From: Cristatella mucedo
Lineage: Eukaryota > Bryozoa > Phylactolaemata > Cristatellidae
Assembly (NCBI GenBank): GCA_009760855.2
Contig: WPIO01000155.1
Location: 673,501 to 737,500 of the forward strand
Reading direction: 5' to 3'
DNA length: 64,000 nt
The notes under the pieces are model-generated. The model was not told the DNA's origin. It searched no databases and was given only the letters and a program-made list of their open reading frames with translations. Made by a program: the position numbers and the translations under genes. Below are positions 33,927-58,829 of this stretch, one piece after another. How positions within the stretch are numbered: position 1 is the first letter of the stretch; every line of letters begins with the position of its first letter.

Positions 33927-35345
33927 ATAATAATTATAAAAATAATAATACCTTTGATACAACGCCCTCTGAGAATTTAAATCTCTTTCTGGGTGCTTTA
34001 TATTTGCTGCAAAGGTAGCACGATCGAATGGTTAGTGGTAGCATGCTCAATAAACAACAAGAACAACATGGTTAGGGGTGGCATGCACAAAGTCGGCATA
34101 CAAGCATGGTTAGTGGCAGCATGCAATGATGTCAGCACGCATAAGCCATAAAGGACGAATCGCAGGAACCCACTAAATACTGTTATAAATAGATGCGTTT
34201 TTAGTTTGTTTTTAAATGTATTCAAGTCAGAAGATGTAGTGACGTAAGTCGGAAGTGAGTTCCAGGCTTTGGGAGCACGCGAACTAAACGCACGGTCTCC
34301 AAAGGATTTAAGGTTTGTATGAGGTATAGGTAAACAGTTTCCGAAAAGCAGGTGATAAAATGCTTAGCCTGGTGGGGGAGTAGATCTGATAGGTAGGCTG
34401 GAGCCCATGAATAAAGGGACCTAAAAGTAAAGAACAAAACCTTGAAGTTGATGCGTTGCTTGACTAGGAGCAAGTGCAGATCGGCGAGAAGTGGTGTGAT
34501 ATGGCAGCCGTCGAAGCTCATGCCAGACAAGCCTAGCTGCAGAGTTTTGCACAAGCTGTAAGCGCCTGATTACACAGGCCGGTAGACCAGCAAGCAGTGA
34601 GTTATAGAAATCAAGACAGGATGTCACGAATGCATGACCCAATTTAGGTGTGGTATCCCTGTCTAAGCAAGCCCGAATTTTAGCAAAGTTATGAAGCTGA
34701 AAGTAGGCAGACGACTATGGAGCTGATGTGGTAGCCTAGTGAAAGGTCACTTTGGAAAACGACACCTAGATTTCGTGCAGATTCAACAGGAGATATGCTG
34801 GAAGAGCAGATTTTGACCGTTAGCCTTTCCAATTTCTGAATCACACTTGGTTTGCCCATAGCTAGTAAATTGATTTTATCATCATTCAATTTAAGAAAAT
34901 TCGCTGCCATCCATGTGTGGATGTCATCAATACATGCGGCGAGGGAGTTGAGAGAATTCGAGTGCTCGAAGGCTGGGAGGGATCAAAGCAAAGGTACAAC
35001 TGAGTGTCATCTGCATAGAAGTGAAAGCCTAAATTGTGCTTGACAATCAAATCGGCAAGAGGGAGAGTATAAACCGTGAAAAGAAATGAACCAAGCACGG
35101 AGCCCTGAGGTACCCCATATTTCAGAGGTACGTCGGAAGATCTTTGTCCATTCGCATCAATACTCTGGAGTCTCCCACTGGGATAGGACCTGAACCACTG
35201 CAGAGCAGTGTTAGTGATGCCCAGGTGAGGTGAGAGGCGCTCTAGAAGAACTTGGTGATCGATAGTATCAACAGCTGCCAAAAGATCGTGCAAAACAAGC
35301 AGATACTCTACCTATGTCTGCATTCCTAAGTGGGTCGATGTACAC
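33927..35345 (-). mobile_element. LINE family A, 1.4-kb copy reaching the RT core
   Basis: From (AAT)n and stem-loop at 33930-34010 through 3' UTR, C-terminus and RT, with DLLAAVDTIDHQVLLERL, GVPQGSVLGSFLF and FYADDTQLYLCF (YADD intact) in one ORF at 34886-35293. Frameshifts separate it from the C-terminal ORFs. Confidence 0.9.
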
Positions 35346-35349
35346 CCGG

Positions 35350-35515
35350 TGGTCACAGCATTTAGTCGGTCCACGTGATTCATTGATTTCGCTTATGCTT
35401 GCTGACACTGTGCATGCTGCCACTAACCATATTTACATGCTGACCCGTGTGCAAGTCGCCTCTAACCTCGTTATTCTTTGATTCATTGAGCATGCTAAAA
35501 CCAAACATTTGATGT
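35350..35515 (+). mobile_element. LINE family A 3' UTR fragment
   Basis: CACAGCATTTAGTCGGTCCA and GTGCATGCTGCCACTAACCA, without stem-loop. Possibly the remaining 3' part of the plus-strand copy seen at 33725. Confidence 0.7.
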
Positions 35516-37307
35516 CATTGTGCTCCTTAACGGAAACGAGTACGAAATACCTCTGGCAAACTTAGAGCACATCAGAGGATCATTGCAGAGTCAATATTTT
35601 GATGGACGTTTTGGGGTATGACGAGTTTGGCTGGGAGGTCATCGGAGACTTCACAGTGCTTTCTGTCAAGGGTTTGAGAGGCCCCCGCGGTCATATCGAG
35701 TTTCCCTCTTGCTTTTTAGCTTTAGGAGGACTGCAGGACTAGAAAGCTGTCGAAGCTCCAGATAAGTAGATAGTAGCCGCCGCCAGATAAGTAGCCGCCA
35801 GCCCTCAAAACTCTTTTTCCTAAGCTGTCAGAAGTCAAAAGCCAGTTGCATTGTGGAATAAAAAAGAAAATTGAGCGAAATTATTTTCCCTAGAAGCTCA
35901 CTAGCAAGAAAAGGCTTAGAAAAGTACCGCCACAGCGATTTGAGGTTTCTTGAGTGACGATAAGGTCAACATGACGATAAGGTCAACATGATTATAAGGT
36001 CAACATGACGATAAGGTCAACAACTAAGTAGAGCTGGCTTAGATTGTGGTGAAAAACTTGGGCTAAAGTGGGTTACGGGATTTTCTCCCCAGTCCATTTC
36101 TTGACACGCATAACCTCAAGGAGAACACGGGTCTTACTCGGAACAGCTAGACGATCGCATCTACTTCCGGCTTTACAGGACCTAGATAACGGCTAACAGT
36201 TCTCTTGCAGTGAGTTGCAAAGCACCTAAAGACTAAATTCTCTTAGGGCGATACACGTGACCTCGTAGTAGTATCATTTTTACTACCAAGGACAATTAAA
36301 CAAGTAGACTGGAGGCTAAATTTGAGTGCTGATTCTTGAAAGTTATATAAACTATAATCGTAAATATCGGCAAGAACTCACAACTCTTTTGTGGTTATCT
36401 CTGTAGCATTTCTATATCAATTACAATTTTGAGTAATTTGTTTTGTCACTGTATGCGACTAAACTGCCACAAATTTGTCGGACTTTCTTATTGGAAATTG
36501 GTGAACGTCCAATGAATCACTATTTTTTCTCAGAAGCAGTTTGTTGTTAGGAATAGTAGCCATAGTAGAGTTTTTTTTTTACTATAACACCTATAAGTAG
36601 AGCGTCTATATTTCAAGGACAACCTGTAGTAAAAAGTCACTTACAAATTTGTGAGTCCCATAAATAGAAAGCACTTGAAGTCGCTATTTCAATGGTAGTT
36701 TATTTCAAAATGACCTTGACCGATATCTTTCTATATTCAAGCATTCAAAGATGCCGGACCAACAACTTGGCAACTACAGCTCAAAGACCTTCTGGTAAGC
36801 GTAAGCATCAATTCGTTAGAAATGCTTCAAAGGTCGTTTTACATAAAATTGCTCTAGTTGGTTTCCACCAATTATTGCGAATGGACAAGCCTTTTTATTA
36901 CATTGGATACGGAACTTTGGTGCAAAATCTTCAATTTCACCCACTACATAGCTGAAAAAGCTAGTTTTCATTCGGGGAAAAGTCGAGAGGCGGTCACTCC
37001 CCCAACTTTGCCCGATAGTGAAGGCCCATGGGAAACGACTTTCAGACCAACCCTATATAAAATGTACGTCCCACGTGACTGTCACTTCGTAGCAGCCCGA
37101 AGAGAATTTTCGTAGCAGCCCTACATGGATTTTCGTGAAACCCTACACAAAAATGACCAGGAATATGTAGAAGAAAGCACCTCATGGCCGTCACTACGGT
37201 GCCTGGCCATGCAACTACTACAAAGAGAAGCGGTTAATTTTATCTGCTACCTAGATGATTTCGGCAATCAATCGTCAGTCAGCCTACATGAAGCAGTGTT
37301 AGGATAC
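35516..37307. other. Unassigned DNA
   Basis: Contains the 17-bp repeat at 35956-36021 and a decayed LINE A stem-loop at about 36200-36270. ORFs 36692-36955 and 36858-37115 are not recognised. Confidence 0.35.
35956..36021 (+). repeat. 17-bp tandem repeat carrying AGGTCA
   Basis: Four copies of GACGATAAGGTCAACAT, the third with GATTATAAGG. Each holds AGGTCA, a nuclear-receptor half-site sequence. Confidence 0.92.
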
Positions 37308-37407
37308 ACTCATGCTTCCCTTTGCAGCAAATGTAAAGCGCCTAGCAAGAGATTGAGTTCTCTGAGGGTGCTTTATCAAGTGCATTATTATTATTATTAT
37401 TATTATT
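37308..37407 (+). mobile_element. LINE family A solo tail
   Basis: ATGCTTCCCTTTGCAGCAAA, stem-loop and (ATT)n. Little-diverged. Confidence 0.88.
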
Positions 37408-38280
37408 GTGTCCTGCCGACAAGAGGCAAAGTAAGAAAGCAAAGTTCGCTCAGGCAGGCTTACCCAGAGGAAGGGTAAATGAGGCAGCAAGCAGCTTGTG
37501 ACTTGTACAATCTCTACTTAAGTTGGTGCACGCACAGCCTGGCAGCAGCTGCCCGAATCGACCGATCAGCACTTGAAGTTCGCTCGCTGCGATTACCTGT
37601 AACGACTTGACAGTTCGCAGTCGTTTCGATTGCGTTTCCTCATTTAATGGCCTCATTTAATTTCCTTATTTTTCCCGGCCTTTGATTTCGCACAGCGTAT
37701 TAGCCGTTGAATGAGGCCAGCCATTCTTTGCTTGCCCTATCGAAGTATGACTTAGCATCGGACGACTAGCTATGGCATATTCGAAAGGACAGGAGTGCAC
37801 TATAAGGACAGCATGAGTTTGACGGTGCCGACAAGGACAATGCATGAACTGCATGCTCCCTGCCGGATATGCAATACCAGCCTCATTAACTGTCAGCCTT
37901 AAGCAGAGCAGTGCATAGACAGACGGTCGATAAAATACCGGGATGTAGTGATATCAAACGCACAGGAAAGTACGTGTAAACAAAAACAAGCAAATATCGT
38001 TCAGAGAAATAAGCTTGTTCACTTCCCTTGTGCAAGCAAGCTAGCAGTATAGCTACTGGCATTCAGCTGCCATCATCCGTCAGGATGAGCGACTGCTGCA
38101 CATCTGGTCGTAGAGCTTGCATGATGCTCGCACGAAGTCGCAGCAGGCCTTTTCTCCTTTGGCACTGACTTTCCTTGCCATTCCTTGGCAACGACGTCTC
38201 GAGTCGTCGCCGAGAACGACTTCACCTGATCCCTTGTTCGGCTCGCGCTTACGAGGTCGAAATCGCCGACAAGGGAAAAC
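37408..38280. other. Downstream flank of ENOPH1
   Basis: No gene. Minus-strand ATTAAA candidates at 37643-37648 and 37656-37661 could end the ENOPH1 transcript. Confidence 0.4.
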
Positions 38281-52146
<13,866 letters not shown>

Positions 52147-52324
52147 GTTTAACTAGTGGTTCCTGCTTAAAGGTTATGCTAAATAAACTAGAAGAATAGC
52201 ATTAGATGTTCTAGTAAATGTTTTACTAAATTTCTTTGAACAATGTGCAGCCGCAGTAATGACTCTAATCGCCAATTTGCAGATTACATCTCATCCAAGT
52301 AATTAACCTTGGCCGCCGGAAACG
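52147..52324. promoter_or_regulatory. Bidirectional promoter between ENOPH1 and RRP8
   Basis: Only 178 bp separate the two divergent start codons, so both promoters must lie here or overlap the first codons. A CCGGAA (ETS-type core) sits just before the RRP8 start, and the start codon is embedded in ACGATGGCGGCC, which fits a YY1 site placed at the translation start. Both motif types are common in animal bidirectional housekeeping promoters. No TATA box is evident. Transcription starts are inferred, not seen. Confidence 0.6.
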
Positions 52325-53383
52325 ATGGCGGCCTCCATGGGTAGTAAGCGCGCAGGGTCGAGCATCCGACACCTGGAGATAGATAAGCTTAAAGCTCTTT
52401 TGGCCGAGTCGCAGAAGTCGCGCCAGGAGTCGAGTGTTGAACGTCCGGCAAAGAAAGCTCCGACGCTCTCCGCCTCAACCGTAAATGCATCCGAAGCGGC
52501 CAGCGCTCGCGGTAAGAGAAGCGCGGCGACGACCAAGGTCGGTACTCCGGATGAACCGCAGGCGAGACCGAGCAAGAAGAAAAAGTTACCGGATGAACCG
52601 CAGGTGAGACAGAGCAAAAAGAAAAAGTTGGCACGCAGGAGGGACGCAGAGAAACCGCTCGGAAACGCACCAGTTGAACAGCCTGCGCAAGCCCAGCGCG
52701 TCACTGCCCGGGAAACGTCCCGGGTGGAGATCGGAGCCTTGAAAGATCGTCTGGAGGCTGGCCGGTTCCGTTACCTGAATGAGCTTCTCTACACCGTGCC
52801 GAGTCAGACTGCCCTACAGCTCTTTCAGAGCGATCCGACTTCATTCCTCGTCTATCACAAGGGCTACAAGCTACAAACTGAGAAATGGCCGTCCAGCCCG
52901 CTGAATAAGGTCGTTGCTTACGTCAAGCAGAAGGCTAGTAAGCTTGTCATTGCTGACATGGGATGCGGCGATGCGACGCTGGCGGCATCGGTGCCGAACA
53001 AGGTTTTCTCGTTCGATCTTTTCGCGGTTAACGATCGCGTCACTGTTGCGGACATTGCTCGCGTCCCCGTGAAAGATAAACAGGTGGACATCGTGATATT
53101 TTGCCTGTCGCTAATGGGCACGAATTTCGTCGAGTTCCTCCTTGAAGCCAATCGAATCTTGAAGACTGGAGGGCACATGAAGATCATGGAGATCGTAAGC
53201 AGGTTTGAAGGAAAGCTTCGACCGTTCACCAACCTAGTCGAGAAACTAGGCTTCGTCCAGCGTAAACTCGATATATCGAACTCACACTTCGTCGACCTCG
53301 AATTCCAAAAGGTGCGAGATCATGCAGCTCTTGCCGCGACGCCCGAGTTTCGGCTTCAGCCTTGCCTCTATAAAAAGAGATGA
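52325..53383 (+). CDS. RRP8: RRP8 / nucleomethylin, nucleolar rRNA methyltransferase (single exon)
   Basis: RRP8 is the Rossmann-fold methyltransferase that makes m1A in large-subunit rRNA; the animal protein also serves in the nucleolar silencing complex. The 352-residue ORF has a lysine-rich, low-complexity N-terminus (about 1-125) and a conserved C-terminal domain. It starts at FRYLNELLYT and continues through FQSDPTSFLVYHKGY, the SAM motif I ADMGCGD (residues 210-216), the FCLSLMGTN motif (259-267) and the terminal LQPCLYKKR. These are hallmark RRP8 blocks. No intron interrupts it. I chose the first ATG, in a YY1-like context; the second ATG (residue 5) is also possible. The N-terminus contains a 42-bp in-frame tandem duplication that doubles a KKKK nuclear/nucleolar signal. 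The gene is shorter than the human protein (about 456), mostly in the N-terminal part. Confidence 0.96.
   Translation: MAASMGSKRAGSSIRHLEIDKLKALLAESQKSRQESSVERPAKKAPTLSASTVNASEAASARGKRSAATTKVGTPDEPQARPSKKKKLPDEPQVRQSKKKKLARRRDAEKPLGNAPVEQPAQAQRVTARETSRVEIGALKDRLEAGRFRYLNELLYTVPSQTALQLFQSDPTSFLVYHKGYKLQTEKWPSSPLNKVVAYVKQKASKLVIADMGCGDATLAASVPNKVFSFDLFAVNDRVTVADIARVPVKDKQVDIVIFCLSLMGTNFVEFLLEANRILKTGGHMKIMEIVSRFEGKLRPFTNLVEKLGFVQRKLDISNSHFVDLEFQKVRDHAALAATPEFRLQPCLYKKR
52547..52630 (+). repeat. 42-bp tandem duplication inside RRP8
   Basis: Two in-frame copies of a 42-bp unit (52547-52588 and 52589-52630) encode DEPQARPSKKKKL-type and DEPQVRQSKKKKL-type peptides. They differ at a few bases, so the duplication is not brand new. 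It doubles a basic cluster likely used for nucleolar targeting. Confidence 0.9.
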
Positions 53384-53867
53384 TCCGAGTACCTCATTCC
53401 TCGATGCTTGTGCAATGAGTGACCGGAAGTTGGATAACTTCAAGCAAAGGTGCGCTGCTTGATCAATTTCGCCGCTGAGTGCGTGCGTTCGAGGTATGCG
53501 GTTTTAAGAGAACCTATTCACTGCATCAATCGGATGCATCTGCACACTGACTGCCTCGAGCAGCCAGTTGCAGTTGTATCTTGAATTATATTAAAGATCA
53601 TAAATGGTATGTATGTGCACGGGTTTACTTAATGAAGATCGGCATTTGCACTTTTATTTTACTTTTTCGCATTTGAAGTCAGTATTGGCAACAGAATGCC
53701 CTTCAATTGTATCACCAATTTATGTATAAATCGCTAGGCTTTCCACCGCCTCTGCCAAATTCGTCTAGCGTCAGCCCATCTTGGAAACATAAATCAGACA
53801 TATGTGGCTCTGACAGGTGTAATACTAGTAATAGTAAGATTAAGAGTAAGAGAGTGCCTTAAGGTCA
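53384..53867. other. RRP8 3' flank
   Basis: No gene; the candidate poly(A) signal is at 53590. Confidence 0.4.
53590..53595 (+). promoter_or_regulatory. Candidate RRP8 poly(A) signal ATTAAA
   Basis: This ATTAAA lies about 207 bp after the RRP8 stop. I saw no AATAAA between the stop and this point. Its use is inferred. Confidence 0.35.
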
Positions 53868-54035
53868 CTACACCTTACCCCCGGGTCTTAGCCCAGGGAT
53901 AAGGTGCTCTTTACCACCCAAGTCGAGGGTTTTGAAGCCTGAAGTGGACTAGCCTTGATTGCCCACTGCAATTGCTGGTGATAGCAGGTAAGGCTGTTCT
54001 GCCGCTCTATAAGCGAAGCTGTCTAATCGGCTAAA
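53868..54035 (+). mobile_element. tRNA-derived SINE copy 5, diverged
   Basis: CTTTACCACCCAAGTCGAGG, GCCCACTGCAATTGCTGGTG, AGGCTGTTCTGCCGCTCTAT and AGCTGTCTAATCGGCTAA. The head differs from the other copies. Confidence 0.75.
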
Positions 54036-54483
54036 TTTGAGCTTAAAAAATCTGTAGGCACTGACGTATGCCGGAAATGTAAGGTGTTCAATAAGTCTGA
54101 TGTGAAATTTGCAGCTCAGACAAAACAAACAGCAATTGAAGCCCCCGAATTGCCAACCGTTTCTGTGGCTCTTGTCTGTCGTTCTTGTATATATCATTAG
54201 TTCTGCTTTTGAGTTCTCTTATCGCAAGTTGGAGCATAAGGTTCAAATCCGTTGGCCGGTTACTGATGGGTCGGTTTCCAGTGATACGGTAAATTTAGTT
54301 TAAATCTTATTAAGTGCCTCCTTTCATTCCACTGGGCTTTTTGCTTGGTACTACTTATCTTTTGAACGCCTTAGTAACTTTCTAGGATAGTTCAAAGCCT
54401 ACTTCTCCCATTCGCATGACCACTTATGGGATCATTATATCAAAAGGCAAGTTTAAAACTACCAAAGAAAAAGAGCATAATAT

Positions 54484-55150
54484 ATCTCCGTCAGTAACTC
54501 CACAAAGTCGTGAAGACCATGTGGGTGTTACGCAGGAGAGTTTTGTATAGCCCACTCACAGCCTAAGCGGCTTTCGGTACGCATTCGGTAGCCAACAGAC
54601 TTCGTCTCACGCAACAAAGAGAAAGTGGGAAGCATAGCAGAGTCAGGAGAGCAGTTGAGGTAGTGAGTAGCATAGAAGTAGCAGCTCAAGACCGCTGAAA
54701 AGGATGAGCCAAAGTCGGCAGCAGCAGAGTAGTTGTCGTTGTGTAAGAATTGTGAAAGCGAGTTCCACAGTCTAGGACTTGCAGAGCTAAAGCTTCTGTC
54801 GCCAACTGTCTTTAAGCGGAGGAATGGGACAGCTAATTTATTGTCCACACAGGACCTGAGGGTGCGAACAGGCTGAAACTGATGCAGCAGTTCAGCTAGG
54901 TACGAGGGAGCCAAGCCGTGGCGGGCCTTGTGGGTCAGCGTAAGAACTTTGCTCTGTATCCTTTGCTCAACCGGCAACCATCCTAGCTCTTTCAGCAGAG
55001 GTGACACGTGCTCAAACCGCTGGGACTTGAAGACCAGCCTTGCAGCCATATTCATAGTCAGCTGTAGTGGCATAATAGCTTTCTTTGGCAGCCCAGCCAA
55101 AAGGGAATTACAATAATCAAGCCGAGACAGAACTAAAGAGCTGGTTAAAT
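54484..55150 (-). mobile_element. LINE family B, best open C-terminal copy
   Basis: One uninterrupted 190-codon frame (54528-55100): AGLPKKAIMPLQLTMNMAAR, FKSQRFEHVSPLLKELGWLP, AVPFLRLKTVGDRSFSSASP and RLWNSL to IQNSPA. Upstream LSRLDYCNSLL extends it to about 55150. The motifs place it with L2/CR1-type LINEs, but sequence and tail differ from family A. Confidence 0.9.
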
Positions 55151-56039
55151 TTTTTACAAGCCGGTGAGACAGCTTCTAATCATAACGGAGATCATAAAAG
55201 CAATGTACATCAACTTGACACATGCTATGTTATGTGATGCAAATAATTACCTAATAATTACAAATGATTTCAAGTATAGAGTTTTCAAGCATGGACTCTT
55301 TTCAGCAAAGCAAGCCAATCGACGTCACAAGCTAGAGTCCCTACAGACTGGCTTGATTCCTTATTCTATCGGCAGTTTTGCTAAGAGCTGCTGCTTGTGC
55401 TCATTGCTCAGTTTTGACCTTATGCCTCGTGCTCACCGGTGTGCCTCGTGACCTTCAGCATGGTGTCTCGAGGGGGGAGAGTTCTCGAAAGGTCTCCATA
55501 GCTGCTTGACTTTATAATGGCCGGTGATTAAGACCGTTGTTTCAAATTCATTAAATTGAACATCGTTAGAACGATCGTTAGAACGATCGTTAGATCGTTA
55601 GAGTCGATTCAGCTGTCATTGCAAGTTATAGTCTCGTCTTCTTCTTTAGTATTGTATCTAGATTCTCACAAAGATGGTCGCTAATGAGCTTGTGGATAAA
55701 ATAAACAAAATTGAGTAATTAGAACATTTTCGGTCAGTATTCAAGCAAGACTATTTCACCAAAACTGCTCTCCATCCTCTGACGATCGTGGTAATGTCAC
55801 TGCCTTTTTCTAATTGAGCTAAGGTGTAGCCAGTCTAGTGACCTGTCGGTGGCATTCGTCACTCTAGATTACAATACCCTACTTGAACGATATGGAACCA
55901 ACAACCGGTCTAGCTGGCCAGGCTCTAGAATGGTACTAATGTGCCTTTAAAGAACGAGCGGGTTGAGTGACCTCACTCTACTTCAGGCAGACCCGGCTTA
56001 CTTGTCGGCTTTCTGCAAGCTTGGGCCCAACACCAGGTC
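55151..56039. other. Unassigned DNA with a decayed RT scrap
   Basis: A plus-strand stretch near 55845-55935 recalls the LINE motif FDTVDHxxLLERL but is too decayed to place. GATCGTTAGAAC repeats three to four times at 55564-55599. Confidence 0.4.
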
Positions 56040-56165
56040 TTAGCCCTGGGCAATCCGGTGCTCGATCTTCTCATCGTCTCAGGTCGTGGGTTCGATTTTG
56101 GAAGTAGGCGAGCCGATCTAAGGATCTTCTGCCGATAAGTAAAAAAGACTCTTGAATCGGCTCTT
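56040..56165 (+). mobile_element. tRNA-derived SINE copy 6, decayed
   Basis: CTCAGGTCGTGGGTTCGATT B-box region followed by a shortened body and GACTCTTGAATCGGCT. Confidence 0.65.
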
Positions 56166-56584
56166 CTTCTTTTTTTTTAATTCTGAACCGTAGACGGTTA
56201 AAGGGAAAAGAGGTTCGCTCAGGCACAGCAGCCCTTGAAGATCGGTATATCCAAGGGACTCGGTGTGGGAATTTGTCGAGTGCAGAGCAAAATGGCAGCC
56301 GAGTAGAGTGAGAGCACAAGTAGCAGCTGAGTAGCAGCACTCGGCTTTGGCTGCCTCTGAGCTTTGGCTGGCAGACCGGCTTGCACATAGACACGGTCAC
56401 GCCTATGCACGTCCGACGCTTAAGGCTGCAGCGATCAATTTGTATTCAGCTGACCAATTCTCTTATTTAGACTGAGCAATGCTGCCAAGCCGCTAGTAAG
56501 AAATTATGAACTCGAGCAATAAAATACCTAAAAATGTAGTGATAATTTTCTATGATATGTTATCAAGCCATGCATAAGTCATTC

Positions 56585-56755
56585 AACAACGTGTTCCTCA
56601 CTGCATTTGCTGGGTCGGTAAAAATGCATGCTCGCAACCGTGCACGTTGTCACTGACCGATTGACACATCCTTTGCAGCATATGTCCGATGCTAGAAAGA
56701 GGCATAGTTCTCCGAAAGGCGCTACGTAAATTTTAATATTATTGTTATATCGATA
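56585..56755 (+). mobile_element. LINE family A, decayed 3' end
   Basis: CTGCATTTGCTGGGTCGGTA, CATCCTTTGCAGCATATGTC and GCTAGAAAGAGGCATAGTTC, then ATT. Confidence 0.65.
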
Positions 56756-57744
56756 CTTTCGGTGTGTCTTCATTCTATGTCAAAAGCTGATGTAGTATTC
56801 AAAACTAAATCAATGGACACTTACTTTTACGTAAGACAGCACTTATTAACCCCTGCATAATATTTAGCGCATAGACAACAGCAAAAAAGCTGCAAGTACC
56901 TGCTTTCTATGCTGCACTGTGTCTATATTATTATTCAACTGCACGCTTCGACATTGGGTCTCCCAAATTCTTTGCGACTGGTCTTCTCCTTGTCTGTCTT
57001 GCTAAAAACAGCTGGACACCCATAATTTCGCCAAAACGTCCAAGGACCGTGGCACGATTGCTATACAAGACGGACTGGATTAAACTGAATCTTCTCGACT
57101 TAATCCTTCGTAAACCTAGCAGAGCTGAATAACAAAATTTACCAAATGTTCACATTGGTCTAAAAAGTTGAATTCATGCACGAAGCCTATTCCTCCATGG
57201 ATTGCCTCTTTTGGACTGTGCCAAATAGGCATTCTGCTGAGCCATGGCCGTCTCCCACTTGCCCCAGCATAGGTCAGCATCAGCCGCCTCCAAACGACCG
57301 AGTCACGGTCCGGCGGCAATAAAGGTCAAGGGACAGCCATGTAAGACCCCTGCTTGATAGGCGTGATTATTATTAGTGTTCCGGAGATTCTACGGGATTT
57401 CTTATCATTAAGAAGCTGATTCAGAAGTCCACCTTTATTTTTTTGCGGATCCAATCACTGCACAGCAAGTAGTTGTTCAGCACAGGCATTTGATCAGTTA
57501 GCAGTACACGTGCACGAGGAAAAAATAACACTGTAGTGAGATTTAACCAGCACGCTAAGGGCAGCACAAAGAGCAGAATCTGAAGCTGATTGCAACTAAT
57601 CTGGTTCATCCGGCTGCATCAGCTGGCAACCGGAGCAAACAAGTTTGCGAAAACAACAAAATGATGCCACAAAGTGGCCTGCGGTCACACGAGCGAGTCT
57701 AGATGCATTGCTTTGATCCACACAATCACCGTACCCATGCGCAG
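56756..57744. other. 3' flank of the DNAAF2-like gene
   Basis: No other gene recognised. Confidence 0.4.
57434..57439 (-). promoter_or_regulatory. Candidate DNAAF2-like poly(A) signal AATAAA
   Basis: Minus-strand AATAAA about 305 bp beyond the stop codon of the terminal exon. Use is inferred. Confidence 0.35.
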
Positions 57745-58632
57745 CTACATGTCAAGCTCATATATGATCGAGTTCCGGAAATCAAACGAACACTTTGTAG
57801 CATGCTCGTTAGCAGGCAGATGTGCAAAGCCAACTGGCCTTCCATCTTTGGGCGGAATGCAGTCGGTTGCTCTTGACGTTTTGCCGTCATCATCATCGGA
57901 GTCGAGGCAGCAGGGCTCGCAATTGCTGCCTGGCGATGGCTGACGGTCGCAATCATTCTTCTCACACTCGCCATCAGACCAACTCTGCCGCAGCGGCCTA
58001 GGAGTCCCACGGTCGACAAGCACGGTTTTGCTGACAGCATCGGCTTTGGCCATCGAGCCATCGCCAGCTGCACCTGGCATGATGCACTCATCCGCTGCTG
58101 CTGCTGCTGCTGGCTCCATGACAACACTTTTCGTCGGGTGATCGGCACGATCGGAGGAGGCGAGTGGATCGACGTCGCCACTAGTCGACTCGTGCTCGGC
58201 GCTGCCGTGGGCAGCCGGGGTGTCAGGCAAAGTAGGAGGAGCTGCAGCGGCGGCGGCCTCCGCAGACCGCTGCTGCGTGGCTCTCCTCGATGCAGAGCCG
58301 CCGCCGGACGCCTTCGAGCTACCAGCCGAGGAGCCGCCACCGCGGGCAGCCGCTTCTGCAGCGGCAGCGGCTGCCACTGCCTCTTCCTCGTCGGTGGTGA
58401 TGCTGCCGCTGCTGCTGTTGCGTCGGCGGCGCCGGCCCTCGGCCACGACTGCAGCGTGATGCTTCCGGTCCTCCTTCTTCTTCTGCCGCTTGCGCTTGTT
58501 TTTCAGCGTCTGATGGAGCATCGCCACGGCCGCTGTGGGCTGGTAAGCCGTCTCGTCAACGTGGTCGTTAAATGTGACTGCTTTCTTTCTCTGCACGAGT
58601 GGAAACTTTGCTATGCAAGCAGGTCTCAGATG
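57745..58632 (-). CDS. DNAAF2: DNAAF2-like terminal exon
   Basis: Acceptor TTTTGTCACAG, phase 0, 295 codons plus TAG. It opens HLRPACIAKFPLVQRKKAVT, then the FNDHVDET and lysine/arginine-rich block, a poly-Ala/Gly/Ser middle, and the conserved-looking C-terminus FDFRNSIIYELDM. An AATAAA on the minus strand at 57434-57439 is a plausible poly(A) signal. Confidence 0.75.
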   Translation of the reverse strand, partial: HLRPACIAKFPLVQRKKAVTFNDHVDETAYQPTAAVAMLHQTLKNKRKRQKKKEDRKHHAAVVAEGRRRRRNSSSGSITTDEEEAVAAAAAAEAAARGGGSSAGSSKASGGGSASRRATQQRSAEAAAAAAPPTLPDTPAAHGSAEHESTSGDVDPLASSDRADHPTKSVVMEPAAAAAADECIMPGAAGDGSMAKADAVSKTVLVDRGTPRPLRQSWSDGECEKNDCDRQPSPGSNCEPCCLDSDDDDGKTSRATDCIPPKDGRPVGFAHLPANEHATKCSFDFRNSIIYELDM

Positions 58633-58773
58633 CTGTGACAAAAGCAGCAACATCAGTCAACACGCTTGGGACGTCGGGCAACAAGCAAGAGTGACGCAAA
58701 GAAATTTAGATGAGAGAGAGAAACCAGCAAGACGATAAGAGGAGAGGGAGAGAGAGAGAGAGAGAGAGGGAGA

Positions 58774-58829
<56 letters not shown>

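Noticed and set aside
57726-58638. Long ORFs on both strands overlapping the DNAAF2-like terminal exon
   Set aside because: Shadows of the GC-rich coding exon; they show no domain features.
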